A stretch of 64,000 nucleotides of DNA, from assembly GCA_037389465.1 (NCBI GenBank), contig JAZARR010000159.1, forward strand, positions 62,001 through 126,000, written 5' to 3'. The notes beneath the pieces were generated by a model. It was not told the origin of the DNA. It saw only the letters and a list, made by a program, of their open reading frames with translations, and did not search any database. Each line of letters opens with the position of its first letter. Within the stretch, counting starts at the first letter, position 1. Source of the stretch: Baylisascaris procyonis. Taxonomy: Eukaryota; Nematoda; Chromadorea; Rhabditida; Ascarididae. Positions 46,190 through 59,300 of this stretch are shown here, piece after piece. The translations under genes were made by a program, and so were the position numbers.

Positions 46190-49100
46190 CGGCTGTGATC
46201 AATTATAATATTACTGTGTTAATGGAAACCCAACGATACGCACTTGTATTATGTTACTTATTAGTTTGCCGACCGGATACTACCCTCGAGCACACTTTTC
46301 TCAGTTACTTCTAAATATTCATCAGTCCCATCGCCTGTCGATTCCATCATCCGTGTGAATCATCGAGAAAAATAACGCGTCAACAGTGTGCTTGAGTTCC
46401 ATGGATTACTACGCTCTGAATGTCACTAGCGGCCTAGGCGCCAGCCGCATAAAACATTGTAATTATTTGAAGTTACATAGCTGGACTTCTACTTTTTCAC
46501 GATGCCAGAGCATATCCTCAGGTTGTGCAGATGAACGTGAAAAATTAATTAACAGAGGAGCTTATGCGAATTGATGTTGGCATCAAAAGAAATAAACTGT
46601 TCGTTGCGGAACTATTCGTGAAGCTATAATTTACGCATAAATATTTCGCCAACATTTCGCAGATGTTATATAATGCACCATAAGAAACATCAGTGAAGTA
46701 CAGAAAAGCTTTTGTGCTGTTTTTATTATTAAATAAGAGGGTTTTTTTATGGGACAATGATTTGGTTTGTGTTTGCAGTCTCAGAAACAGTAGTAGGATG
46801 GTTTTGCTTTTATTATCCTACTAATTTTTGGCAGTGGTACTCAGTATTGTAGTCATAACGGCCTACCAGTATCTGCCAATATATTAAACAGGCATCTCTA
46901 CCAGCTGTTACTGCATTCAGTAATATTTATAAGGCCACTAATACTACTTAACACGTCTGAGGGGACTGACACATCGCTCAGCAATATTTGAAGGTGCAAA
47001 CGACTGTCTAAATCCCTTGTCCCTCTTTCCTCTCTTAAGGTCCTAAGTATCAGCTCTATATGACACGTTTTTGAACAACACGAACTACGCTCGTATCACT
47101 AATGAGCAGTAGCCGACCTCGAATGTTGTTATAATGGGCCAAATACAATCAAATCAAAAAAAGTGAGGAAAACACATGCTGAAAAGGATTTTGTTTAGAG
47201 CATCGAAATAAGTGAACGAAAATAGCCTAGTGCAGACAATGGCTGCAGTAACTAACGCAATAAGTGCTAAGAAAACCGTTCTTCTTTCCGCAATATCAGC
47301 TGCCTCCTATTCTTACATAGCACCAACCCTCTGTAGCATCACAGAGTATCAAATTACCTTTACATTTCTTAGCATGGCGTATACCATGAGCCGTCGGTCC
47401 ATGGGAACGGCATGATTTCTGCATACTTCTCGTCCTGTCCTAAAAATATCTCTAAGCAGATTGGTGAGCTATTCTCAATCACGATTATTAGCTGAAAAAA
47501 AAAAAACAATAAGTGCATTCAAAAACAGTACATTATGAGCTGATCAACGATCAATCAACAACCAAAGATGGTCGAGGCCACATTCAATGTTCATTTTTGG
47601 AAAAATTTCGAAGGGCAAAAAAATTCTCTTTACAGCGCACTAGAGATCAAAAGATGGCTAGCAGCGAAATTCAAACATAAAAGCATTTCGCGTTTGACGA
47701 GTCCCAATAAAGTCTGCGACTCATAGTGGACCGCTGCTACATGCTGGTATCTCCTCAACATTGTTTAACCTTCGGCATTAGAAACGTCTCCTAAGAAATT
47801 CCCAATATCATGCAAAATCTCAGGGCAAAGGTCATGCCTAAGATCAGAAATTTGAGTAAAATCACTCTCGGATAGATCAAAGCCCCGTTCATCGACTGGG
47901 ACCGAGTCACGGCTTCAGCCCCATCCGCGAGCACGAGTAAAGCCGAATTTGCCCACACTTTCAGAAAATCAACTGTAAAGTGAAATCACTGAAAATTTTC
48001 TCTAAGATTTCGCCACTCTTCAATGAAGGTGGTATGCTTTGAACGATACCACCTACATGACCTTAGGAGATGTTTGCTCTTGGATGCCAATATTCATAAG
48101 TAAAGTAACCGCCACCACATGCTGTTTTCATTCCCTGTCTCGCTATGAAAGAACACCTCAAGTTTCATGGGTCAACTGAAGAAAATGTGTCGCGGTGCTG
48201 TTGGCTGCAAAAGGAAGCAGTGCAATCTGTCCATCTCGTAAAGATTTAAACTCACTCATACCTTACTACAGCACAATGTGATACTAAGAAATTGAAGCTC
48301 TCCTTAGGGAATACGGGTATGACTGGGTCATGCAGCAAACCTGCTGTTTATAAAGGCAACTATGCTCACATGCCTGAAAAGTCCGATAGGGGTTCACATT
48401 TAAAGTACCAGCAACGGTATTACCACTTATCACATGCGTTTCACGTTTTCCAAGCATGCATCATTTCACTGGCATTCGTCTTCCTCGGACGAAACCCCCA
48501 ATTCTTCGAGTTTTCATTGCTAGCGTCTCTAAAAGTACTTAAGGGGGTGCCCATTGTTGTACGCATAAACAGAAATTACCAAATAACACAGCAGTAGCCA
48601 CAATTCGACATAAAATATAAACATGCACGCAGAAATACACATAAAGCCATGGATGCAGAGACACACAGAAAAACATATGGACGTGAATGAACAGACCTAC
48701 ACACAGTGCGGGTAACGGAAAAATGACCTGGTTATCGGAGCCACGAAATAAGCCGCATGAAACTGTATGGGGCCAAGAGAAGCATATAATGAATGACAAG
48801 TCAACGCAGTACATCAAAATAAACAGCAACTGCAGAAAAGACATACCGATGAATCGAAGCGAGCATAATTAGAGAGAAACAATAATCCCGTCAACAAGCA
48901 ACGGAAAACTGACGACTCGAAGTTTATTCACGTGAAAGGGGGCGATGTAATACTACACCGCCGCCAATGAATTCAATAAGAAGATCCCAATCGCTGCAGT
49001 GATAAGCTTGTCTCTACACTCTCAACTTTCACAAATCATAGTTCTGCGCGAAACGAGCATAACTTTAGGCACATTTTATGCACAGTGAGCTGTGCTCCAA

Positions 49101-51999
49101 ACTCATTGCTAGGATGTAAATTTAACACATAGTGCACTGTGTTATTGCATGTTACCTGAACTTGGGGACCACAAAATCTACAGCCATGCGAAGTGGATCC
49201 TTCACAGCAACCGAAAGAAAATGCCTTATCAGAATAAGTTAAGGCTTCATGCGTGTTGGGAGGATGATTAGAATAAATATCTCCATTATCCAATTTCTGT
49301 GGGCAAAATCACTACAAGAGATCGAGCCTCTAATGGAGATTATGGAATGTTTTAGGATCCTATTTCATACAAGCAGTTCCAAACCCTTATATTTCAAGAA
49401 TATTTTACAGGGAGTGCACTGAGAACAGTGGTATGTTGAGTTTTGGAAGGTCCAAACCTCGAAATCGCTTTCCGAAAAGACAATATTTTGGCTCACCGGA
49501 GAGAGAGCCTGAATCTTAATCTGAAGACCAGAATATAAAGAGAAGACTGAATCTGAAATCGAATTGCAAACTGGCCTCTCAGAAGCACGATTTAGTTCGA
49601 AGAAGATCAAGATAAACTCAAACTGAGCCAACTCCTTCGTATATCTGAAATCTCTCAACCCCAGGAGGATGCATCCGACGTTCTTTGATTTATGTGGAAC
49701 GAACGCCTCTCTTCAGTGAAACGTTTAGGCCAGTAATCCAAAGGCTCACTCTTCCGGAATTGTCCATTCCTTTGAAAAGGCTGTCCCTAAAAGCGCTAAC
49801 GAACTGCCCCACTGTAATCTTGACTCATTCTTGATCAGTTTCCCATGATATGCACTACACTAGTATCTCAATAGTCCAATTACCTATGCATTACCTCCAA
49901 TTACCTATCCTCCAAATATGTAGTAGTGTGACAAATAGCCAACTACGTTTGCAATACCCTTACCAGCAATGTATGGAATTGTGTGGTAGACTGCTCCCTG
50001 AAATCGAAGCAAAAACCTCACATTCGCAAAAACTAGTTCTTGCAGTTTTTTCATTAATAAGGAACGAAGCGAGAAATCCAATCGTTCACTCCACTGCACA
50101 TAGTCTACAACTGTGTGTGGTCTTCACTCTCTAATTTGTGCACCCGCTTATTTGGTGCGTATGCAGTGGCGGTTTGCAGCGACCATACGTCAATTACATT
50201 TCATGCAGCTACCATGTAAGGATTTGTCGCAGTCGTGCTTCATTAACCTTAAGGCACTAATTAGTTGCCCTCTTCATTTGATATGAAATGAAAAAGATGT
50301 GAAGAGAAGGCCTAAAACGATCTTCTAATGCATACAACTTTAATTGCTAAATAATCCGGCAGTATTCCCTTCAAATTCAGCATAAATATATAACAATATT
50401 TTAGCGCAATCTTGCCTTCTTGGCTTTCAGCGCGATAACAGGACTGGGATGACAATGAGGTGTTGTGCAGTTTGAGCATCAGCGGTCGTTTTGCTGAGCT
50501 TCTCAAGTTCCACAAATTGCTCGCTTCTTCAAGCGCACTTGTGCTTCACTTTATGAGAAGAACATTAAAAACCGCTAATCGCATTCATTTGTCTCGGTAC
50601 CAAAAATAGCGTAACGATTTTTTGTCCGGGCAATTGCTTGAAAACAATTGTTTCTGTTGAAATGGCGAGTTAAGAATCAGAATCTGGATTATCAAGAATT
50701 ATCTATAACACTGGATCCACACTGTGGTGCTTCCCAGTAATTCACAGCTGCCTCAGTTTTATACTCGGAGTATTCTGTGGCAATTCCTGTTTACTTCGAA
50801 ACAAGCAATGATTGCAGTGAACTGTTATAGTTGCGCAAGAATTACTGCAGTTATTTTAGCATTGTAACATCGAAGGGTCACTCCCAATGAATTCTTCCAG
50901 AAGAACAAGTTTAGATTTGATTTGACGGTCTCGAAAGAATGGCAGTACGACACAGGATGGAGTAACAATTCTGTGAAGAGTATTTAAATTTTTCGTTTAA
51001 TCATGGCAAACTCGGCTCTGCTAGATTATTTCAGAACTGCATGCTGCCACTAACTTCCTCCAGTCTGCTGCCTTTTGCGAATGCAAGGAATCTGTCTTCT
51101 GCCAGATCCCACTTTCAATTAGAAAGTCGGTACCGAAAGTGCCGATCGTATGCCATCAGTGCAACAGTATGGCACAATTCAATTATTTCGTGGAGGCGGC
51201 TGTGAGAAGAGATCGACTCTTCACCGTGGATCCAAAAAACTAATTTTGAGCGTCCACTCGCTGGCTGTACGGTTGTATGCACCTGTAGTGGAGCGGACAA
51301 ACGCGTTACCCTGGGAAATGTGACAAGCGTCGCAAATAACCATCTGCGTCGCTCTCAAAAGAAACGTCAGCAGCTATTTATGTCACATGCCAACTTGCCA
51401 GCTTTATGTAGTGCAGACGGGCCTGCAATGTTACACCTGCTTCAATGTAAAAGCAGCATTCTGAAGCGTTGATTATAATTTCCATGAAACGCGTCAATAA
51501 AGGTGTCGCAGCATTCGCTGCTTGCACCTACAACACTTGTCTTACAGATTTTTTTTCTTCACAGCACTTTCTCCAGCTATAAAAGTGAACTGGCACGGAG
51601 CATTAAATCTCGTTGCTTTGTTTTGCGAAAGGCTAATTCCGTTGAACAGAGAAACCATCTGATTCGACTTTTCAATTTTTGTACACAACTTGTGATTACT
51701 TTATATTGCTCGCAGTCAGGAATGAATTTTTTCTCATCATAGCTCGTGGAACAGCTTTTCTCGAATAGCTTTTGATGGTGATGAAAACTTGAGATGATCT
51801 GTCTGGGGTTCAAGTTTCCTACAGAATTTTTAAGAAAAATTTTTAAAGTTCGCTTCTCAATGTTTCAGGATATAACGGTAGTTGTTTTATGATCTGTTTG
51901 ATTTTGTTAGAAGTACCGTACCTAATGCTCAAGGAACGCTTTCTTTGAAAATCTCGCAAAATAGTTACCATCAGGTGATGAGGATATGCGCTCCTCTTG
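46190..51999. other. Mostly non-coding; 47.4-49.7 kb looks like old repeat
   Basis: No gene is supported. 47.4-49.7 kb is less AT-rich than its surroundings, open in several frames on both strands, and includes a 9-bp inverted repeat at 48027-48054. This fits a decayed mobile element, but I see no transposase or reverse-transcriptase motif. A minus-strand stretch at 47400-47510 (ending PFPWTDGSWYTPC) and minus ORFs at 49036-49293 and 49365-49658 are protein-like but unassigned. Confidence 0.35.
48027..48054. repeat. 9-bp perfect inverted repeat
   Basis: AGGTGGTAT at 48027-48035 and ATACCACCT at 48046-48054 flank a 10-base loop. It lies inside a stretch that looks repeat-derived. Confidence 0.5.
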
Positions 52000-52020
52000 C
52001 ACCATGTATAAGGCCAATTT

Positions 52021-52201
52021 TCAGCATTTCTGATGAATTGCCAGATTTGTAAAATATTTCCGGGCAGGAAGCCGCTTCATTGAATTCCTGATAGAAACAT
52101 CCAAAGACTGGTTATTTTTCGAATATTCAAACAATCCTCCGAAATCTGCATCCGTTTCTCTAAGTAACGAAAATAGAATTTTTCGATGCCTCTCATGGAA
52201 A
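52021..52201 (-). CDS. Possible terminal exon, minus strand
   Basis: After CCTACAG, phase 2 gives FHERHRKILFSLLRETDADF then GGLFEYSKNNQSLDVSIRNS and a stop at 52021. The same acceptor in phase 1 opens another 40-codon frame (SMRGIEKFYFRYLEKRMQIS). The candidate upstream exon 52529-52699 (MQGKDGTSSPYVDQLSNSLE at its start) ends in phase 0 and does not match either, so the gene model is open. The family is unknown. Confidence 0.28.
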
Positions 52202-52367
52202 CTGTAGGCAAGCCGAATGTGCTAGACTGAGGCAGGATAGAAGTCTATAAGCAGTCTAGATGCAGCTATTGAAATACTCTCTTTTAAACAAGATAAAATT
52301 GTTGAGGTTAGTTTTCCACTGATGCACAAAGAGCTGATTTTTCGTTATTCAGCGGGAAATTTTCAGA

Positions 52368-52370
<3 letters not shown>

Positions 52371-52408
<38 letters not shown>
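52371..52408. repeat. (AT)19 microsatellite
   Basis: Nineteen AT dinucleotides without interruption, directly preceded by GC and followed by GT. A likely length polymorphism. Confidence 0.95.
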
Positions 52409-52411
<3 letters not shown>

Positions 52412-53450
52412 AATTTCCGAAAACATTCCATACTCGATCTTCTGTGGTGAAAAATAGTTTATCAACTTGACTTTATAATAGCGAAGTTGATCTGTCACGA
52501 TTTTCCTCATATCCTGAATTGCAATTACCGGTAGAAATAAGAGCAGATTGTTGATTCGTATTGCAACTTGTGTTTCAATTGGTGTATGAAAATTGGCGAA
52601 ACAATCGCAGTGCCTGTTACTCTGAATTTCTCTAGCAGATTCCAAAGAATTGCTGAGCTGATCGACGTATGGAGATGAAGTGCCGTCTTTGCCTTGCATT
52701 TTGAAGTTCTAAAAGTTAAAATGAGGCGTATGATGCGTAGATTCCATTTAGTTTCCTATCGAAAAGCGTGCTCATCTTATTGGAATTTGTTTTGCAATGA
52801 TAATACGAAATTTCATTCGATGAGATGCTCTGCAGAGTTTGTTTCCAAAGTGTCATTTTAAAATTGACGAGCTCATTGGTGCCCACTTGCGCGCATACTC
52901 ATCAGCCACTAATTACACGCATCGTTAACTGTGTGGTAATCGAACCGAAAATCGCCAGATGCTCCCCTTGTTTCATCGAAACGCATATTTGAATTTACTT
53001 CGACACTCACTGCGCACATTTGCTTCTGTGATCAAAACTTTTTAGATGTTATTCTTACTTGCACACCCAACGCGCCAAATCTAGATTTTGCTGCTGCAAA
53101 AGGTAATGCCTTAGCTGTTTTCAGCTTATCATCCGAAGAAAAAGAGTGTATGAAGTGGACTTTCTCGTTAAAATTTGATGCTCTGTTTCAACTAGGAGCA
53201 ATTTGAACATATTTAATAGTAAAATATTCTTCAGCATGATTTAACCAATTTTGTCTCGGAACGAAGAGTGATAGTATAGTTTTGCATTCAACAAAATTGC
53301 TGATGGCATAAACAGCGGTGACTTTTTGCCCCGCTCGGTCTCATCTTAATTGGCGTGTAGGAAATTACTGTTGAAGCAGGGCGAAGGTTGCATGAAAGCA
53401 TCCGAAAGGTAGATGATTTCCATGAAATAGACATTGGTGATTTTACATTT

Positions 53451-53507
53451 TATAGACAGCGCTATGCTGTTTCGGTTCGAGAAAGAGCCGAAACAGCATA
53501 GTCTATA
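53451..53507. ncRNA. 57-base hairpin, candidate small-RNA precursor or fold-back element
   Basis: CTATGCTGTTTCGG at 53462-53475 pairs exactly with 53488-53501. The stem continues inward three pairs (one G-T) to a 6-base GAGAAA loop, and outward through TATAGA/TCTATA after a 5-base bulge (53457-53461). In total about 23 pairs form. The stem is compact and nearly perfect, which fits a microRNA-like precursor, a processed palindrome or a fold-back repeat. T/A-rich DNA flanks both sides. Confidence 0.35.
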
Positions 53508-53904
53508 AAAAAAAGATACTTCTGTAGAATGTCGAAAGCCTTAAGAAAAACCTAATGGCTGCTTGTTGCGCACTCTTCGAGAGCACTGCTTCATTCGATG
53601 TTCCACTTTATCACATAAATGAGTATGTTTGAGAGATCTCGCTATGATATGGGCTCAGTCACACTAATTCATTGTTCATCAACTGAGTGAAGCTGATGGA
53701 GAGAGGGAAAGAGAGCAATAATGCTCTAATTAATTCTTCAGTTAATATTATAAAAAAAAGCTCTCCTAGTCGGTTTTAGCAGCGCAGCCATTCAATTCAC
53801 GCAATTCTTTATTTACCATTAGCCATTTAGATGAATGAGGCGTGAGAACACTTCTCTTTGGAACGTTATCAAAACAGCTGCCAGCAGCCATTCGTGCAAA
53901 AATC

Positions 53905-54320
53905 ATGAATGTCACGCGAATTGCTTATTTCAAGCGCTGTGCACTGCTTCCGAATAGCTTTCCTAGTACTAGATCATTCCACTCGTTATCATGCGTGAGT
54001 ATGCGCTCAACGATTTTGTAGCTTTCAAGCAATTTGTACCATTTTAGCCTGATGATTTGACTGCATTACGCAAGTAAAAGATTCACACTTCGCTGTTACA
54101 GTTCCTTTATTTGATATCAGTAATCGCTCCCTTTTGTTACTCGTTATGGCGACACTGCATAACGATTGTTTGTGCGGCTGTCGTATTTAGCGCCGTTGTT
54201 TTGCAAATCGTTGTTACCCGATCTTCTTCATTAAATAATATGCCATATCTCAGCGATTTCTATAAGCATTACGTGCCTTTTTTCTCAGTTACGTCCCCCC
54301 TTCAAGAAACTTCTTTCTAA
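53905..54320 (+). CDS. Possible small membrane protein, two exons
   Basis: Exon 53905-53994 (MNVTRIAYFKRCALLPNSFP at the start) ends at GTGAGT in phase 0. After GTTACAG, exon 54102-54320 opens in phase 0 with two hydrophobic stretches (FLYLISVIAPFCYSLW and ITIVCAAVVFSAVVLQIVV) followed by SSLNNMPYLSDFYKHYVPFF. That order of helix, basic segment and MPxLxxF weakly recalls the third helix region of Cys-loop receptor subunits, but no other part of such a receptor is present. Splice sites are good and the coding case is moderate. Confidence 0.3.
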
Positions 54321-55512
54321 TATTTGACAGATGTCGCTTCAATAAATTATTGCTGTTTACATCCCAGACGACTGTCGAGAGTGCCTGTCTCCTTGAGAAA
54401 TTACTTAATAACGCATTTGCAGGAGAATAAAAGTGCTCTTCTCTTCACTTTTGGTGTTCTACAGGTAGATGTTTTTGGCCCTCAAATCTGTCAGTGCAGA
54501 TGTATGAAATTAGGAGCCACCTTCTTCTCGATTCCGGTCTTACTAATCAGTTGCCTCTGCTATCGGAGAGAGACAGTGAGTTCCTAAGAAAGCTTTTCTT
54601 ATGGCATCGTTCACATTCAAAACTGGATCATCGCCAAAAACTTCAATGCGTCATCTTTTTTGCTCTACATTAGTGGTCAGGAAGTTTTGTCTCATGAAGT
54701 GAGTCTAAATTTTCTCCTATCGGAATGGAAAGCATCCCTAGCTAGCTTTGAAGAAAGCTGAAAACTTCAACACCTAATAACTTTTACAGCGAAGGTCATG
54801 AAACTTGGTCATCTGTTTTTCGATTTTGCATCCATCCAAAAGGTTTTTGCACCCTAAAATGGTTTCATTAAGATAAAGCTTTTGTGCCCGTTTGTGTCCA
54901 GAAAAGCAGAATCACGAGAACAATTGCAGCTTCCATACACATTTTGTTTAAACATGCCACCTTGTGTGCCTTTCGCATGTGACCGTTTAGCAATCGGCAC
55001 AACGCTTCGCAACTTTCTGCATTGCTGTTTGGCATTCGTTTCCGTGCCTACTGCAAGAGGCAGCCGATACTACTAAAAGTATTGGTTGCTGTTATGCTTT
55101 AAAGTTGTCGTAAGAACATCGGATGTTCTTTTTCACATCTTCTCATCCTCCCAAATGCTCATTCCCAAAAATATGTTTATGTGATCATCGACGTAAGATT
55201 TAGATGCCTTCAAATCGTTTTGAAGTGATATTAACTGAAAAATTAATTCGCGACCTTTTATTTCGAAATTTAAGAAGTCATTTCTTGTTGTCATAGAGCA
55301 CTAACCACGAATCCTCCATTCATGCTCTTCAACAACATCACGTCTTTATTTTCGAATAAACGAAGTACATAGCATTGCGTTCAAGACCCCTTAGAGATCA
55401 TATAGATGACGGTCACAGAGGGATGCAGTAACTTTGCAATATACAAGTAATCACAGCACATACATTGGCAGCCTCCAAATTCATTTAGAATGTGATACAA
55501 TAATCACGTTAT
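54321..55512. other. Exon-like pieces, no resolved gene
   Basis: Plus-strand stretches at 54331-54587 (ending at a good GTGAGT near 54573) and 54882-55076 (with CLNMPPCVPFACDR) read like protein, but their phases do not join with each other or with 53905-54320. They may belong to one gene whose linking exon I missed. Confidence 0.3.
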
Positions 55513-55732
55513 TTAGTTAGCAGTTGCAAATAGGATAACACTGAAAGGCAAAGGACGAGGCTTGTCGATTCTATTCGCTACTTTCCACTCGATTTGAAAT
55601 AAGTGCTGTCTCAAAGTCTGCAACATTTCGTTCATTGGGACAGTTTCAAAGTTGGTTCCACGCGTCTCATTTATCCGTACTGGATTTCGCCACAGAAAGA
55701 CTAGGTGATGCTGCGCAGCATACAACAATTTC
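55513..55732 (-). CDS. Terminal exon of an unidentified minus-strand gene
   Basis: After TATAGCAG an open frame of 72 residues (KLLYAAQHHLVFLWRNPVRI, then ETVPMNEMLQTLRQHLFQIE) ends PRPLPFSVILFATAN with TAA. Entry is in phase 2. A minus-strand AATAAA lies about 165 bases beyond the stop. No family is recognised and no upstream exon was found. Confidence 0.4.
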
Positions 55733-56191
55733 CTGCTATAAAAGCATAAACCTTTCATTGGTAATGCTTGCTGTCAGAGACCACTTCTTTCAATATGCGT
55801 CGTTCCTCATCTGTATTGTTCGTCGTCGTTGCTACACTCCAAAATTGAAGCCATGCTTGCTTCGACTGTGAACGACGCGTGAAGGAGCACTTTCTTCAAA
55901 ACCATTTTCGAGGTACTTAGATATGAGGAGATGTGGAGTTTCCAACTAGACACTCAGAACTGAAAGTTTTTAAGTCAATAAAATGTTTGTATTTTTCCTG
56001 CAGTCTCGATAGATCGACATGATTTTTTTGCTCTGTTCCAACGACATTTATTTCAGGCGTGCTGTGAAAGTTTTGATGCAAAATGCTTCTCAATCTGCAT
56101 TTTACTTCGACGATTTACATCTTCACTTTTGTATCGCGCTGAAAGTGACAAGCGTATTGCACTCGCAGGGGAGCATTACTAACAGTCCGGA

Positions 56192-56380
56192 ATGGAGAGC
56201 GCCTCCGCATTGTTATGGGTTCGACTTTCAGCACCGCAGATAGTCAGCTTCTTTGTGGCATTGACGCTTATTGTTGCATTAGTTCTCCTCTGTATGACAG
56301 TCGGATTCCATGAATTGGAAGAGGAGAACTCGAGCACAAACAAAAACAAGAAAGCTGCTGCTGATGTCGAGAGAGTTTGA
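56192..56380 (+). CDS. Small single-pass membrane protein
   Basis: ATG at 56192 opens 62 codons in one exon. Residues 16-39 are a clear helix (QIVSFFVALTLIVALVLLCM), preceded by a short neutral N-terminus (MESASALLWVRLSAP) and followed by an acidic, then lysine-rich tail (HELEEENSSTNKNKKAAADV). An acceptor-like CTAACAG lies seven bases before the ATG, suiting spliced-leader addition. The family is not recognised; many small regulatory membrane proteins look like this. The antisense frame is open over the same stretch but is less protein-like. Confidence 0.5.
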   Translation: MESASALLWVRLSAPQIVSFFVALTLIVALVLLCMTVGFHELEEENSSTNKNKKAAADVERV

Positions 56381-59300
56381 ACTGCACGCTTGTGATTCGT
56401 AGTGATTCGTAGCCTGAGGATAGGCGTCCAGACAGAGACTTCCAAAGCGGTTAGTTTGTGTATTCACTTGTATACCACGCTTAAGTGAAGATCCAGCGAC
56501 TAGATACTGAGATCCAACGGCTTAATCAACTCTATTGCATCACAGATTCCACTGAAAGCATTAGCGGACACATTTCGGTATTCTTTTTGAGAACTCACTA
56601 TTATACTCCTATAGGTTTCTAGTCATTTTATCGTCTGTGTTATCCGTTACCTTTCACCATACCTTCTTCATCATTCGATTTTTGACTCAGTTGCATATCG
56701 GAGAGGGGTTTTAGATTATGCTCGTGCGTATGGGCATTCCAAGTTAGTCCGAACAAGGTTGGCCAACGAGGAGAAAGGGGATTAAAAAATTCGTTATTCA
56801 ATAAAAACACACTTTAGAAAAAATAAAGGCAAGTTTGAGCGTTTTAGAGCAAGTCAACTGAGCACACATTCGTCCAAAAATTCAAAAAAAAATTTTTTTT
56901 TTTCTCGAATAAACAAGGCCATAATTCCATATCATTTGCGATCACTACACTAAATGGTGATAATCAAACCTGATGAGTTTCTATGTGGAGTGAAAATCGA
57001 TTCTAAGAGACATAGTCAACAGGTTACTGAAAAGGAAACATGGAAATATTTGAAAGAAAAATGTAGTCATCCGTAAAGAAAAATGACACGGACAAAGCAC
57101 ATGATAATATCAAGACGAGCAACGAGACGAGAATAATTACTTAGTGCTGACATCAATATGCAGTGCAAACGAAAGTGAGGCAAAAACTACACTAAAATGA
57201 CGTGAATTTCTAACTTTTATTTGGCTAATTTTTTTCTCTAATATTTTACCATTAATGTTTGATGAGTTTCATTTGAGGATAGGAGAAAGGGGGGGGGGGG
57301 GAAGCCCTTTTTTTCACCCCAATAGTTATGAACCTGTTTCGTAGCAATCTGAGGACAACAAGCACTCAGCTCCAAAGTAGTAGCTCATTCTAATTGTAAT
57401 TTAGCAAACTCGGTTGCACAAAGAGAAAATTCAAGGTACTCACTGCACTTGCCTATGGAATTACTGTTTTATTTTCTGTATTGTTTGCATGCGTTGTTCT
57501 AGTGAAAGCACCTAAAATGATGATGAAAGAAATCTTATGACAAGTTGGAAAGGAAATCGTGTTTCCTCGGTGCTCGCATTTTATCTTTTGCTACTCGTAC
57601 AAACTCAGTTCCAAAGTTTGGCGCTTCACACGTTAAGAATGATCATCTTTATTCTGGCATTACATTTTCATGTCCCTACAGGGTACCAGGAAAGTGCTTT
57701 CCGCTACCTTCACATGCGATAACGCTCGCTAAGTGGTCCTCAAATGTTGGCAGAATCTTGACTAATCCCGTATTCTATGGTCGCAACCTAGGAAATTTCT
57801 ACGAACTTCTCAAAACTTGTATTTGAAATATAAGTTTTCTGACCATTTTAAGGTTGAAAAGCACAGCGAGCTATCCCTTCATTTGCTTTTTTTGTGTGTT
57901 ATGAAGTTCTTAGGTATTTTCAGTGAAAGAATTCACTAGCGGTGAAAGAGCCCCTTCCATATTGCAAAGTTTGAAAATTTCCTGTGCAAAATAAACTAAT
58001 TCACTAAGAGGTCATAGGGATGTGCAATAAACTTTCTCTTGAGGCTGATACGTGTTTTTAAATATTACAGCCCTCTTGGCTCGCTAACCCTTCTAACGAT
58101 GTCGGGAGGTGGTCCTATGAGTGCCTTCAAACATCCCAACAGACTTCGCACAGAGATCAGAAAGCACAAAGGGGATCAGTGCGATCTTTCTCCTAGCACC
58201 TACCAAAACGCCAGGGTTCCAGCAACCACTGTGGCCCGCCAGTGGAAAGGTACAATTCCCTTCTCTCTTCACTCTTAAAGAAAGAGTACCACTTCTAAGA
58301 ACGGCGAAAACGGCCCGTAATTCCTCCTGTGAAAACTAGACGACATCAAGTCAAACGCTGCTCTCACCGACGACAGCCAAAAATGTTAGGAAATATTGTG
58401 TGAAAATTTCTAAAATGAGTTATACGTTAATGCAGAGCAATGTTACGGGTTTTTCAGGGTCCGTGCGTTATTAATTTTAATATAACGACAACCGCAATTC
58501 ATCAGCCGAAGCAGATCCAAACGCGTAGTAGTGAAAGCACCAACATTGAAAGCTGCATCCAAAGAAAGGAGCTCAATCCATACGATTGTATGATAAGAGT
58601 TTGCCCCATCATGAAGCAGTTATTACAAAAACATGTTGTATTAACTGTGAAGCACATATATCTGATGTCTTACTGTGGATTACATATTCTTGACATCTTC
58701 TTGTTTATTATTTCTAGCGATTGTGGATTCCTGTTTGCTCGATGATGGGATTTGGTGTGTGTGTATCCTGTGGGAAGATGATCCTTCTCAAACTTCGGGT
58801 CGGGCCTTCAACTTTTCGAATCCTTTTCGATCTTCAGCTTCGATAGAAACGGATGGGGGCAAACTGGGTTTCAGCTGAACTTGTGAGTTTGTAAACGATC
58901 TGCTGAAAAACAATGTGAATTTTTGAGAAAGCAATAGCCTGACGTGAAAATGTTTGAGCCACTACTCCGATTGCTGTTAAATATTACCATTATCAAGTAT
59001 TAGATATTACGGAGAGACTTCTGTCAACATCCATTTGTAAGATTTGTATTATATCCATTTATCAGATAAATTTAGAACAAAAAATAGTTGAAATACATTG
59101 ATATCTGAGACCAGTGTGCATGAATCACCCAAACCCATGAAATGAGTGATTCTATGAAACTGCGCAGAACTGTTGTACAGCAATATGTATTAAAATATAT
59201 TCAGTCAAGGGGAAGCATCAGCAATCAAAACATCGCCAATCACAGTGGTATTTATGTACATAGACGGGATCAACGATGCCACTGAACGACCTGAAGTTGT

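Noticed and set aside
53474..53487. GGTTCGAG, like a tRNA T-loop box B
   Set aside because: It is the tip of the hairpin at 53451-53507. No matching anticodon or acceptor arm surrounds it.
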